In this document: piece by piece, positions 8,446 to 17,295 of the stretch
How the letters are laid out: each line of letters opens with the position of its first letter
Position numbering within the stretch: the first letter of the stretch is position 1
Assembly: GCF_018388425.1 (NCBI RefSeq)
Contig: NZ_CP074406.1
Location: 992,001-1,056,000, forward strand
Reading direction: 5' to 3'
Source: Nocardioides faecalis
Lineage (GTDB): Bacteria; Actinomycetota; Actinomycetes; Propionibacteriales; Nocardioidaceae
DNA length: 64,000 nt
Notes under the pieces: model-generated
Told to the model about the DNA's origin: nothing
The model's input: the letters and a program-made list of their open reading frames with translations, nothing else
The model's database searches: none
Translations under genes and position numbers: made by a program

Positions 8446-10187
8446 GAGGGGTCCCTTCGCAGGTGGTCGGGCAGGACGGCCGGTTCGGGCGCCGGCTCGT
8501 CGCCGAGGAGGATCGCGTCGGCGCTGTCGCGGTCCATGCACACGATCAGGTCGTCCCCGTCCCAGCCGTCTCCCTTGAGCGGCGTCCCGTCGGAGACGCA
8601 TGCGGCGCCGGGCCCCAGGACGTGGAGCAGGTGGGCGGCCGCGGCCGGACTCCGCGGGGACGCAGCCGTACCGGGTCCGGCCGCGGCCGGGTCGTCGTCC
8701 TTGACCCATCCGCCCGGTTGCGGGTCGGGGTCCGAATCGCGGCTGGAGTTGTCGAACCCCCGAAGCGCCGCGGCGACGAACAGGTCTCCGACGGCGGCTG
8801 CGGTGCCCTCCGCCGGGTCGGCGGCCGCGATCAGGGTGGACAGGCGTGCCGGCAGCGGGACGCGGTCCAGGACCCGGTGCGCCCGGTCGACGAGGGCAGC
8901 GTCGACGAGAGGAGTGGGGTCGTCGCGGAACTCCACCTCTTCCTCGGTCGCCTCCCGGACGTCCTCGTCGCTGGCGCGCCGCGGATGGATGAGCGCCTCG
9001 ACGAAGTCGCCCCAGTTCAGCACGACCGGGGTCACCGGACCCATCACGGCGGCCAGGTACAGGCCCGCGACGTGCTCGGCGTCGGCGATGTGCAACCCAA
9101 GGGCCGGGACGAGGAGGTCGTCGGTCAGGTCGAACTCGACGGTCGCGGCCAGGGGCCGGAACATCTGGTCGTCCTGCGCGTCGAGGAACCGGCCTCGGGC
9201 ACCGACGAGACGCTCGAGCAGCAGGGTGTGCAGGTGCCGGGATTCGGTGAGCATTCTGGTCAGAGCGGCGGAGATCTTCGCGCGCCGCTCGGCGGTCGCG
9301 GGCGTTCCCCGGTCGCCGGCGGCGTTCTCGGTGATCCCTCCGGCGACGTGGTCGAGCAGCCGCGTCTCGCGGGTCAGGCACTCGTTGAGGTGGTCCAGGG
9401 CGTCGTTGATGAGGCGCGGCGCGGCGGCTGCCCAGTCGGTACCGGGGAGGTATCGCTCGGTCTCGGCGAGCAGCTCCTCGATCTGGACCAGGTAGGCAGC
9501 GGACAGGCGGCGAGCCTGGAGAGCGGTCATGTGGGCGGCGTCCAGCTCGCCGCGGTGCAGCTGGCGTTCCAGGACGGTCTCCAGCGCGGTCTGCTGGTCC
9601 TCGATCGGGATGTCCAGGCCACTGACGAGCGCGTTGATCGCGTCCGCGGACGCCTCCAGGTACACCACCCCGGTGTGCGGGTCCTCCGCTTCGCGCAGCA
9701 GCCAGAACGAACGCGGCACCGACGCGGCGGCCACCTCGCCGTTGGGTCCTTCGGCGTAGACCATCGACGGCAGGGAGAACTGACGTTCCCGCATCCTCCG
9801 GTTCGTGAGCCCGTCCAGGACGTGCGCGGCTGCGGCGCGACACGCCTGTGCGCCGGCGGCGGGGGACTGGACGGCAGCAATCCCGGACAGCAGGTCGACA
9901 ACCTGGTCGGGCATGGTCCGTTCGGGGAACCCCTGGCGGGCGATGACGGCATCGAACGCGGCAAGGACGAGCGCGCGGACGTCGAAGGCCTCCAGGCCGG
10001 AACCGGACCTGCCGGCACGGTCGACCAGATCGTGAACCGGGACGCTGCGCAGGAGCGCGTCCCGCCGCTTCCCGAACGTCGGGTCCAGGACGACGTCACG
10101 CACTTCGAGCGCAGGAACCACCGGCGGGACGTCGGCGTCGTCGAGGGAGTCGGCGGCTAAGAGGCCGTCGAAGTCCAAGTCGTCCAC
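8442..10187 (-). CDS. jetA: JetA-like (kleisin/MukF-MksF-type) subunit of Wadjet-like system
   Basis: 581 residues, first gene of the operon. GTG 10187 is preceded by a purine-rich AGGAGAGGGG ribosome site. In Wadjet systems JetA is the kleisin linking the JetC heads. The protein is mostly helical, with an N-terminal segment likely to be winged-helix (about 30-180), a middle helical region (about 185-340) and an acidic C-terminal part. A Gly/Pro/Ala/Asp linker near 485-520 precedes a short C-terminal domain (ACVSDGTPLKGDGWDGDD). The four genes form jetA-B-C-D in the standard order with 4-bp overlaps throughout. The subtype (I, II or III) cannot be fixed by eye. Confidence 0.7.
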   Translation of the reverse strand: MDDLDFDGLLAADSLDDADVPPVVPALEVRDVVLDPTFGKRRDALLRSVPVHDLVDRAGRSGSGLEAFDVRALVLAAFDAVIARQGFPERTMPDQVVDLLSGIAAVQSPAAGAQACRAAAAHVLDGLTNRRMRERQFSLPSMVYAEGPNGEVAAASVPRSFWLLREAEDPHTGVVYLEASADAINALVSGLDIPIEDQQTALETVLERQLHRGELDAAHMTALQARRLSAAYLVQIEELLAETERYLPGTDWAAAAPRLINDALDHLNECLTRETRLLDHVAGGITENAAGDRGTPATAERRAKISAALTRMLTESRHLHTLLLERLVGARGRFLDAQDDQMFRPLAATVEFDLTDDLLVPALGLHIADAEHVAGLYLAAVMGPVTPVVLNWGDFVEALIHPRRASDEDVREATEEEVEFRDDPTPLVDAALVDRAHRVLDRVPLPARLSTLIAAADPAEGTAAAVGDLFVAAALRGFDNSSRDSDPDPQPGGWVKDDDPAAAGPGTAASPRSPAAAAHLLHVLGPGAACVSDGTPLKGDGWDGDDLIVCMDRDSADAILLGDEPAPEPAVLPDHLRRDPS

Positions 10188-10242
10188 AACGCACCCCTCT
10201 CCTTACCGGCTTCAGTGCGGGCTCTCGCGTGGCCCGCTCTGA

Positions 10243-10248
10243 AGGCTA
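10243..10248 (-). promoter_or_regulatory. Candidate -10 box for the jet operon
   Basis: Minus-strand TAGCCT about 55 bp upstream of the jetA GTG. A TTGTGT-like -35 lies upstream, but the spacing (about 13) is short, so the promoter is tentative. No operator is obvious. Confidence 0.3.
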
Positions 10249-10592
10249 GGAGCCACTGCCGACACAAAACCGGTGATTCGCCGGATCAGCCGTCTCGCGC
10301 CGGTCGCGATCCGCTCATGTCCCGCCTGCAAACGACAGTGGAGCCGCCGTTCAGCGTGCGTCGGCTCCGGGTGCCGGGGTCGGCGGTGGTCCAGCCGCTG
10401 GCGTCAGCCGACGAGGGGCTTGGCTCGGTGAGTGCGACCTGTGCCCGAGGACGTGGCGCTGGAGGGACCGTCCCTTGGGCGGTGGCTGCTCGATGCGGGT
10501 GGGGAGTTGCTGCGCGCTTCTCGCGTCCCAATCTTGAGGTCGGGGGTACGGGCTTCTGGTCGGCCGCGGCGCGTGAAGGCCCGTGAGCGGAG

Positions 10593-10691
10593 TCAGAAGG
10601 GGGAGGTGGCTGCCTGGTTGTTGAGCCACGCGGTGAGCTGCCCGATGGGGCGCAAGGGTGCGCCGACTCTGATTCCGGGTTTCCCATACAC
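10593..10691 (-). other. Possible short remnant ORF in a gene-poor stretch
   Basis: The stretch 10250-10830 has no convincing complete gene. One minus-strand frame, GTG 10691 to TGA 10593, reads as a 32-residue protein-like tail (VYGKPGIRVG, LRPIGQLTAWLNNQ). A stop lies a few codons upstream of the GTG. It may be the end of a lost gene. Nothing else is supported here. Confidence 0.2.
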
Positions 10692-10835
10692 GCGTACGCG
10701 GGTGATGGCCGCCTACGTCTTCACGCCTCGCCGCCAGCCCTCAAACCCCACCACCCCACGGGGCGTACCTCTGATCTGCCCGAGCTGCTACCGGTTGCCC
10801 GACCCGGACCTGGCCGACTTCTACTGCCGGCCACC

Positions 10836-11724
10836 TACGTCGACACCCTCTGGAACGGCCCCACGGACACCGTCCACTCCAACCTCCGAACAGCATCAGC
10901 GACTGTCGCCACCAGGGACGCGCAGTACCGTCCCAGCGGACGCATTGTCGGGCACCGATCGGTCGTCAACATCCAGGAGGCGGCTGAACGCCTAGGCATC
11001 ACTGACCGGGCCCTGCGCGTATGGGTCCATGACGCCGACGCCCCGCTGCCCGTTCAGCGGATCACCGGACGCGGAGGGATGAAGTACGCAGTGACCGGGG
11101 CCGTGCTCACCGAAGCGATGAACGACCCCAGGCTCCCAGACCTGCGTCGAGCCTCGCCCCGACCGCAATCCGGCGACGTCGATGACTACCTGACCCTCGC
11201 CCAGGTCGCCGAAGCCACCGGCGTCGCCGAGCACTACCTGCGCAAGCGCGCACTGGCAGGTCTGCTGGGGACCATAGAGCACAAGAACCTCAGCCGCACC
11301 GGGCACGCCAGCCTCGTCGTGCCCCACACCGTGCTCAACGCCGAGGACCCGAAGGCCGGAACCGATGCGCTCCCCGCTGAGTGGATCGCACGCCACCAGG
11401 CGGACCTGCTCCTGATGAGCGAGGCCGCCGAGGCGCGCGGATTCGCACCCCTGGGCGATCCGGAGGGCCGTCCGTGAGGGCAAGCTCCGCCGCCACCTCA
11501 GTGATGGCGGAACCCACCGCTTCCGGTCCGAGGAACTCGTCGAATGGGCAGCCAGCGGAGGCACCGCCCGCCTCACGGCGAAAGCAGCGGCCGCACGCGC
11601 CGGCGTCGACTACGAAGTGCTCCGCAGAGCGACCCTCGCCGGCGACCTGGACTGCGAGCGGACCGAAGGTGGCCACGCGCGCTACCACGAAGCCGAAGTC
11701 GACCGGTGGGCCGCACGCAGCTGA
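10836..11724 (+). pseudogene. Frameshifted gene for a protein of four tandem helix-turn-helix modules
   Basis: Frame 10836-11477 followed by frame 11452-11724 gives one continuous protein if a single C is removed from the CCCC run at 11448-11451. Four units of about 55-60 residues follow each other, each with an excisionase/MerR-like HTH and a short wing: IQEAAERLGITDRALRVWV, LAQVAEATGVAEHYLRKRA, MSEAAEARGFAPWAIRRAV (across the shift) and AKAAAARAGVDYEVLRRAT. As written, frame one stops at TGA 11475. No start codon is found in the frame before ATG 11079, although the sequence is protein-like back to about 10836 (TYVDTLWNGPTDTVHSN), so the 5' end is also damaged or shifted. No integrase is nearby. 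Function unknown; DNA binding is inferred. Confidence 0.6.
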
Positions 11725-11862
11725 GGTACGCCGCGAGTTCGCCAGCGGGTGCGGGTTACCCGTGGGGGAGTTCTGCGTATCGGCGGATTCTGTCGTGGGT
11801 CTGCCGCACACTGGGCTTCCTGCCACCTGCTATCACGCACCAACGTCCGGAGGTTGCTCGCC

Positions 11863-14031
11863 GTGACCACCCCAGCCGTTCTGGCCCGCCGCCTGCAACG
11901 TCGTCGCCCGGACGGCCCACCCACCCCTGGGGGAGACCCGCACGTCGATGCTGACCGCAGTGCGCGACTGGACCGTCGGCGAGCGAAGAGGCGCAGCGAG
12001 TACAGATCGTTCCTGACCTTCGACGCCGACGACGGGTCGTTGCCCTTGGTCCTCCAGCAGGCCACGTCATGGCTGAGGGAGAAGGGGTTCGACGAGGCGC
12101 TGGAGGAGTCGGCCCTCTACGAGTCGAACTCCAAGGCGCTTACCGTCGTCCATCGGGAATCCTCACGGTGCCACGACGTTCGCATCCGGCTTGCCGAGCA
12201 GACCAGGACCGGACGGTGGGAGTCAGCGTTGACTGTGCACCTGCCGGACAGCGGTCAAGGATGGCTTACCTTGAGCGTCGCCAACGACCAGGGCATCGAG
12301 TCTGCTCCGCCGCGTCTTGCCTCACGTCTGCTCGACGTACTGGAAGCACGCGACGGGGATCTCGTCATGTCCTCAACCCCGGTCCTGGCCCGTGAAGAAG
12401 TCGTCGACGACTTGCTCGACCAGATCTGTGCTGAGGATCGTCACGGGTTGGTCTTCGTCGCGGCGACTGCCGAGGAGGACCCAATTCGCGGCCGGACCGT
12501 CGCAGATTTTCGCGAACGGGCCACCCGATGGGCGCGCGATGTCACAGGCCTCGCGCAGGTCGTCGTCCTCGATCCTCGAGCAACGGCGGAGTTCAACGCT
12601 GCGATGGGAGACTCCCACGGGATCCCGCTCTGGTCCATCCGCACCTATGCCCCGGAGCCGGATCCGGCCTGGGCCGCCGACGCCCCCAGGCACCGGATCT
12701 TCAGTGCCGCACGGCTCCACACCACCCGTGACGCCGACGTGGCGCGGACACTGGGGCACTCCGCGCGCGGGCATGCGCTGTCACGGCCCCTGCCCGCGTC
12801 GGTCGCCTCGGTGGACAGGTACCTGAGCCGTGCTCTCGACCGTCTCGTCCTCGATCGCATCTTCGACCCAGAAGCCCGTCGCCGCGTTGACCTAGTCACA
12901 GCACCCAAGATCGTCGACGGGGGCCCGGAGGTAGACGCCCCGGATGCGGTGACGGCCGCGGTCGAGTCAACGCCCATGGCGCCCGAACTGGAACCGGAGC
13001 CTGCACAGGACGGCTCCGGCGTTGCGCTCACGGCTCCCACTGCGCCCAATCCTGCCGGGTCGCCTGGCACCCGTGTCGTCGATAGGCCTTCGACTTCTGA
13101 CGTCCCAGGGTCCCCCGAGACCACTGCTGTGGGCGCGGATAGGGAGCGGCACAAGGATGCGGGGTCCGCGGCGGGGGTGGCCGCTGCAGCCGGTCTCTTG
13201 GACGTGTTGCGCGAGCTCTTCGACATCGAAGAGGTTACGGAGCAGTCGCTGCGGGAGTTGCGGCGCGACTACCACGAGGCGAGGGTGCGCGCCGCGCACG
13301 CACAAGAGGTCGCCGAGCTCGCCCGGGAGGAGCTCGATCAGCGTCGTCAACAGCAAGAGGAACTGGAGGACGAGGGAGACTTCCTGCGCGAATACGCGAC
13401 GGCTGCCGATGAACTGCGCGACGACGCGGACCTCCGTGCCCGCCGGGCAGCTGACGAAGCGCGATGGCTGCGCAAGCAGTTGGAGTCGTCCGGCCAGTAC
13501 GACGTCGCGTACGGCATCGTCCCGCAGGAGGCCTTCACGAGCTATCCCGAGTCGTTCGCCGACCTGCTGGACCGGTTCGCGGACTTGGAACCGGCGGGCG
13601 TGCTGTTCACCGGTGATGCCGACGTCGTGCGGGGGCTAGATGACCATGACGCCTCCGGTCGGCTCGTGCGCGCGACGTGGGAATGCGCGCTCGCGCTGGC
13701 CGGGTATGTGGAGGCGAAACGCGAGGAGAAGGTGGCGAGCGGGGTTTTCGGGTACCTCACCGACCCGCCGTCGGGCTATGCCGTCGTGTCGCGGAACCGG
13801 TTCGCCCCGAAGGAATCGACCTCGACAATGAACAAGTTCGGAGCGGAGCGCATCTTCCCTGTACCCGAGACGGTCTGCGCAGGGGGGACCGCGACGATGG
13901 AAGCGCACTTCAAGGTAGGCACGCTCGGCATGGTCTCCCCGAGGATGCACTTCCACGACGCCACGGCGGAGGACGGCTGCGTGTACGTCGGTTACATCGG
14001 GCCGCACCTTCGCACAGAGGCAACCAACTGA
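11863..14031 (+). CDS. Unrecognised 722-residue coiled-coil protein beside the Wadjet-like operon
   Basis: I do not recognise this protein. GTG 11863 is chosen because GGAGG lies at 11849-11853; the frame is open further upstream. A basic N-terminus (1-45) leads to an alpha/beta region (about 45-340) with FLTFDADDGSLPLVLQQA, GLVFVAATAEEDP and AQVVVLDPRATAEFNAAMG. A Pro/Ala/Thr-rich linker (about 355-440) follows, then a Glu/Arg-rich coiled coil (about 450-545) and a C-terminal domain (about 550-722) with SYPESFADLLDRF, NKFGAERIFPVPETV and a final VYVGYIGPHLR. No transmembrane segment or signal peptide. Codon choice is less strictly G/C-ending than in the neighbours, suggesting transfer. Position next to a defence operon makes a defence role possible. 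Confidence 0.65.
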   Translation: MTTPAVLARRLQRRRPDGPPTPGGDPHVDADRSARLDRRRAKRRSEYRSFLTFDADDGSLPLVLQQATSWLREKGFDEALEESALYESNSKALTVVHRESSRCHDVRIRLAEQTRTGRWESALTVHLPDSGQGWLTLSVANDQGIESAPPRLASRLLDVLEARDGDLVMSSTPVLAREEVVDDLLDQICAEDRHGLVFVAATAEEDPIRGRTVADFRERATRWARDVTGLAQVVVLDPRATAEFNAAMGDSHGIPLWSIRTYAPEPDPAWAADAPRHRIFSAARLHTTRDADVARTLGHSARGHALSRPLPASVASVDRYLSRALDRLVLDRIFDPEARRRVDLVTAPKIVDGGPEVDAPDAVTAAVESTPMAPELEPEPAQDGSGVALTAPTAPNPAGSPGTRVVDRPSTSDVPGSPETTAVGADRERHKDAGSAAGVAAAAGLLDVLRELFDIEEVTEQSLRELRRDYHEARVRAAHAQEVAELAREELDQRRQQQEELEDEGDFLREYATAADELRDDADLRARRAADEARWLRKQLESSGQYDVAYGIVPQEAFTSYPESFADLLDRFADLEPAGVLFTGDADVVRGLDDHDASGRLVRATWECALALAGYVEAKREEKVASGVFGYLTDPPSGYAVVSRNRFAPKESTSTMNKFGAERIFPVPETVCAGGTATMEAHFKVGTLGMVSPRMHFHDATAEDGCVYVGYIGPHLRTEATN

Positions 14032-14169
14032 TCTGAGCGCTCCTGTGCTCAGCCTGGACGCCTCTGCGCCCGGGAAGTGGCGAGCGGAACAGGCCGGCTT
14101 CGACTCTCCGAATCGGCGTCACGAGTTGCCCTATCCAAGCGCCGGCACGCACCGGCGGCCCTGCGCGCA

Positions 14170-14988
14170 TCACGGTGCCGCCGGCACCAGCCCGGCCCCA
14201 CCCAGCCGTGTCCCCCCCTCGGGGTCGCGCCCCAGCGGGGCGATTACGACGGGGTGAGAACTGCTCGTCGTCGTAATCGAGGGTTTCCAGGTCCACCCGC
14301 TGGACGGTCTCGTCCGGGCCATCGTCGAGGGCGGAGAACGGGACCAAACGCTTCGGCGTCCAGGCCTTCTCGTCGGCGACATCGGCCTCAAACTGCTCGT
14401 CAGGCAGGTCCGGAAGCTCGAACCTCCCTTCTCCGGCTCCTCCGCTTCCCATTCGCGCATTGCTCCCGAGCGGGCGACGATGACCCGGTCAGGGACCTCA
14501 CTCACCTCGATCTGCTCAGCGGCTACGAACTCGCCGTTCTGGTCCGGGTCCTCGTCGAGGAAGACGTACTCGGCCTTCTCGACCATCGGCATCCCTGCCT
14601 CGTCGAGGGCGATGTAGCGCAGGAACAGGTCCTCCCCGACGGGAGCCTGCACCCGCACCCTGACGCTCAGCAGGATCGCCCCGGTCCTTTTCTCCGAGCG
14701 GCACGTCGCCTCGACGGCTTGGACGGTCACGCCAGCCCCGGTCATGAGTTCCTCCTCGAACCTGACCGGTACCTCCACACCAGGCCACCAGGGCGGTGTA
14801 CCCGGAAGGACTCGCGCCCACAGCTCCGAGACCCGTTGCCCCTTACGGCGGTAGGCCGACACCTTGATGTACGCCCTCCCTTCGGTGCGCCCGTACCCGG
14901 CCCGCGTCGACTCGGTCTCCTCCCAGCTCACCTCGCCGTTGACGTCGACCAGCGCCATCTCGACAGCTAGGTTCATGGGCGGGTCCAT
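14170..14988 (-). pseudogene. Frameshifted conserved hypothetical gene
   Basis: From ATG 14988 the frame gives an acidic beta-rich protein (ALVDVNGEVSWEETEST, YIKVSAYRRKGQRVSELW, VFLDEDPDQNGEF). Near 14430 it loses texture, while the -1 frame becomes protein-like (ELPDLPDEQFEADVADEKAW, DDGPDETVQRVDLETLDYDD). Adding one G to the GGG in the minus-strand AAGGGAGG would give EEPEKGRFELPDLPDEQF, so a one-base deletion or sequencing error is likely. Unshifted it ends at 14170; shifted it would run to 13910 over the neighbouring gene, so the true C-terminus is uncertain. The start lies 17 bp after the MocR gene, same direction. Family not recognised. Confidence 0.5.
14241..14279. repeat. 11-bp perfect inverted repeat
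   Basis: Arms 14241-14251 and 14269-14279 are perfect reverse complements with a 17-nt loop. It lies at the apparent 3' end of the frameshifted minus-strand gene, in the 200 bp between two convergent genes. It could be a terminator stem without a U-tract or a recombination scar. Confidence 0.6.
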
Positions 14989-15005
14989 CGAGCCGTCCCG
15001 GTCGT

Positions 15006-16460
15006 TCAGGCCACCAGCACCGGGTCCGAGGTACCGCCCGACCGGGGAGGGCCGCCACGACCTGCCCGGACCACCGCCCACGCGGCGGCGATCCGGTCGA
15101 CCGCGGTGCGCAGGTCGTCGGCGGCGACGGCGTACGGCAGCCGCAGGTAGCGGTCCAGCCCACCATCGGGGGCGAACGAGGGCCCCGGAGCGAGCAGGAC
15201 GCCGTGCCGCTCGGCCTCGATCGCCAGTGCGGTGGCTCCCGGCTCCGGCAGGTGGCACCACAGCGCCATGCCACCGGCCGGCAGCCGGAAGGTGAGCTCG
15301 GGCAGTGACGTCGCCAGCGCCTCGGCGAGCGCGTTGCGTTGCTCGCGCAGCCGCCGCCGTTGCAGCTCGACGATGGCGTCGTGCTCGCCGGTCAGCAGCC
15401 GGAGCAGCACCAGCTGCTCCAGCACCGGAGCACCCAGGTCCAGGCCGACTCGGGCCCGGGTGAGCCGGTCCACCAGCCGGTGCGGAGCCCGGATCCAGCC
15501 CAGCCGGAGTCCGCCCCACACGCTCTTGCTGGCGCTGCCCACGCTGACCGACTCACTGCTCCAGGTGGCGAACGGCGGCAGCGCCTCGCCGTCGTCGAGC
15601 AGCAGCAGGTGGTGTGCCTCGTCGACCACGGCGACCGCGTCGTGGCGGGCCAGCGCGCACGCGTACCGCTCGCGCTCAGCGGCCGTCATCACCAGCCCGG
15701 TCGGGTTGTGGAAGTCCGGCATCACGTGCACCAGGCGCGGTCCGCGCCGGACCAGCACGTCCTCGACCGCCTCCAGGTCCCAGCCGGAGGGGTCCAGCCG
15801 GATCGAGAGCAGCCGGCCACCACCGGCGCGCAGCGCCTGCACGGCGTTCGGGTAGGTCGGCGACTCCACCAGCACCCGCTCCCGCGGACCGGCCAACGCG
15901 CTGCCGACGACCGCGGTCGCCGCCAGCGCGCCGGGGGTGACGATGATCTGCTCCGGCGTGGTCGGCAGCCCCCTGGCGTCGTACGTCGCGGCGATGGCGG
16001 CCTGCAGGTCCGGCATCCCGGCCGGGAAGTAGCCGTGCCCGCCGAGGTGGGCCGGCAGGTCCGCCGCGGCCTCGGCGTACGCCGCGGCGATCCCGGGAGG
16101 GGCAGTGGCCGCGGCACAGACCAGGTCGATCACGCCGTCACCGACGTCGGTGGGCCACAGCGCCCGGTCCAGGGCACGCACCGGACCGCCCGGCAGCCGG
16201 GTGAAGGTGCCGCTTCCCTGGCGCGCCTCGGCGAACCCCGTGTCCCGCAGCGCGGCGTAGGCACGGGTCACCGTGGTCCGGGAGACGCCGAGGGCCACCG
16301 TCAGGTCCCGTTCGCTGGGCAGCCGGGTGCCGTGCCCGATCCGGCCGTCCCCGATCAGCTCGCGCAGCGCATGCGCAAGGCCGGCGTAGGCCGGGCTCCG
16401 GTCGAACTCGCCGATCAGCACCGCCAGCCGGGTCGCCGACACCGACGTGGTCTGCAACAT
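15006..16460 (-). CDS. MocR/PdxR-type regulator: GntR winged helix fused to PLP aminotransferase fold (YczR-like)
   Basis: 484 residues from ATG 16460. N-terminal GntR winged helix (about 15-85: LAHALRELIGDGRIGHGTRLPSERDLTVALGVSRTTVTRAY), linker, then a class I aminotransferase-like domain (about 115-470) with HVMPDFHNPTGLVM, VVDEAHHLL and SASKSVWGGLRLGW, the last Lys being the expected PLP Schiff-base residue. It faces a YczE-family membrane gene across 96 bp; in Bacillus and many other bacteria YczR-type MocR regulators are paired with yczE in this way, so control of the neighbour is likely. The effector is unknown. Confidence 0.88.
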   Translation of the reverse strand: MLQTTSVSATRLAVLIGEFDRSPAYAGLAHALRELIGDGRIGHGTRLPSERDLTVALGVSRTTVTRAYAALRDTGFAEARQGSGTFTRLPGGPVRALDRALWPTDVGDGVIDLVCAAATAPPGIAAAYAEAAADLPAHLGGHGYFPAGMPDLQAAIAATYDARGLPTTPEQIIVTPGALAATAVVGSALAGPRERVLVESPTYPNAVQALRAGGGRLLSIRLDPSGWDLEAVEDVLVRRGPRLVHVMPDFHNPTGLVMTAAERERYACALARHDAVAVVDEAHHLLLLDDGEALPPFATWSSESVSVGSASKSVWGGLRLGWIRAPHRLVDRLTRARVGLDLGAPVLEQLVLLRLLTGEHDAIVELQRRRLREQRNALAEALATSLPELTFRLPAGGMALWCHLPEPGATALAIEAERHGVLLAPGPSFAPDGGLDRYLRLPYAVAADDLRTAVDRIAAAWAVVRAGRGGPPRSGGTSDPVLVA

Positions 16461-16520
16461 GGGCCGCTCCCAGGGTTCGAGGTGGCCTCTGACGATAGGG
16501 CCACTGTCCGCGGACTGGCT

Positions 16521-16538
16521 ATTGGCCGAAGGTCCAAT
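16521..16538. promoter_or_regulatory. Candidate operator between MocR regulator and yczE-like gene
   Basis: ATTGG (16521-16525) and CCAAT (16534-16538) form an inverted repeat with an 8-nt spacer in the 96-bp divergent intergenic region. It is the clearest symmetric element there and a natural site for the adjacent MocR protein. No experimental motif is available to compare. Confidence 0.35.
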
Positions 16539-16556
16539 CTGGCTCAGGCTGGAGGC

Positions 16557-17231
16557 ATGTCGATCGCCGTTCCCTCCGCCGCGCCCGCGGCTCGCGTCCA
16601 GCTCGTCGACCTGGGCCCACTGGCTCAGCTGCGCGCCGGCCGGTTGCCGCGGCGGCTGGTCCAGCTCGCCGTCGGGCTGGTGGCGTACGGCGTCAGCCTG
16701 GCGATGATGGTCGCCGGCGGCATCGGCCTGGCGCCGTGGGACGTGCTGCACTCCGGCTTCGTCGAGCACGTCCCGATGACGCTGGGCCAGGCGGTCGTGC
16801 TGTTCAGCTTCGTGGTGCTGCTCGCGTGGATCCCGCTGCGGGAGAAGCCGGGCGTGGCCACCGTCGCCAACGCGGTCGTGGTCGGCCTCTCTGCCGACGC
16901 CGCGCTCGCGGTGCTGCCCACCCCCGACGCGCTGGCCTGGCGGGTCGCGCTGATGGTCGGCGGCGTGGTGCTCTGCGGCCTGGCCACCGCGCTCTACATC
17001 GGCGCGCAGCTCGGCCGCGGCCCCCGCGACGGCCTGATGACCGGGCTGCACCGGCGCACGGGGATCTCGCTGCGCGCGGTGCGCACCGCGATCGAGGTCT
17101 CCGTGGTGCTGATCGGCCTCGTCCTCGGCGGCGTGGCGGGGGTGGGCACCGTGATCTACGCGCTGGCGATCGGCCCGCTCGCGCAGTGGATGCTGCCCTG
17201 GTTCCTGGTGGACCTGGCGCCGCGACGCTGA
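16557..17231 (+). CDS. yczE: YczE/YyaS/YitT-type integral membrane protein
   Basis: 224 residues from ATG 16557; GGAGG sits only 1 nt upstream, so the exact start is less certain. About five transmembrane helices, for example VQLAVGLVAYGVSLAMMVAGG, AVVLFSFVVLLAWIPL, LMVGGVVLCGLATALYIGAQ and VVLIGLVLGGVAGVGTVIYA. The family signatures GIGLAPWDVLHSG and GRGPRDGLMTGL are present. Role unknown; sometimes annotated as a transporter-like protein. Divergent from its likely MocR regulator. Confidence 0.85.
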   Translation: MSIAVPSAAPAARVQLVDLGPLAQLRAGRLPRRLVQLAVGLVAYGVSLAMMVAGGIGLAPWDVLHSGFVEHVPMTLGQAVVLFSFVVLLAWIPLREKPGVATVANAVVVGLSADAALAVLPTPDALAWRVALMVGGVVLCGLATALYIGAQLGRGPRDGLMTGLHRRTGISLRAVRTAIEVSVVLIGLVLGGVAGVGTVIYALAIGPLAQWMLPWFLVDLAPRR

Positions 17232-17282
17232 TCACTCCTCGAACAGCTCGGCGGCCGGGGTGTGGGCCCTGCCACGAATGGA

Positions 17283-17288
17283 TAGTCT
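17283..17288 (+). promoter_or_regulatory. -10 box (TAGTCT) of the telA-FHA operon, leaderless
   Basis: TAGTCT ends 7 nt before the ATG at 17296 and no Shine-Dalgarno is present, so transcription probably begins at or next to the start codon. It would drive the ten-gene operon 17296-30044. Confidence 0.5.
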
Positions 17289-17295
17289 CGGCCCC

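Noticed and set aside
10836..11724. HTH modules considered as evidence of a prophage or integrative element
   Set aside because: No integrase, recombinase, terminase or att-flanked tRNA is seen in 1-17 kb; excisionase-like HTH alone is not enough.
15461..17051. Upstream extension of the MocR gene to 17051
   Set aside because: Sequence before ATG 16460 is antisense to yczE, His/Gln/Arg-rich and has no domain; the winged helix begins right after 16460.
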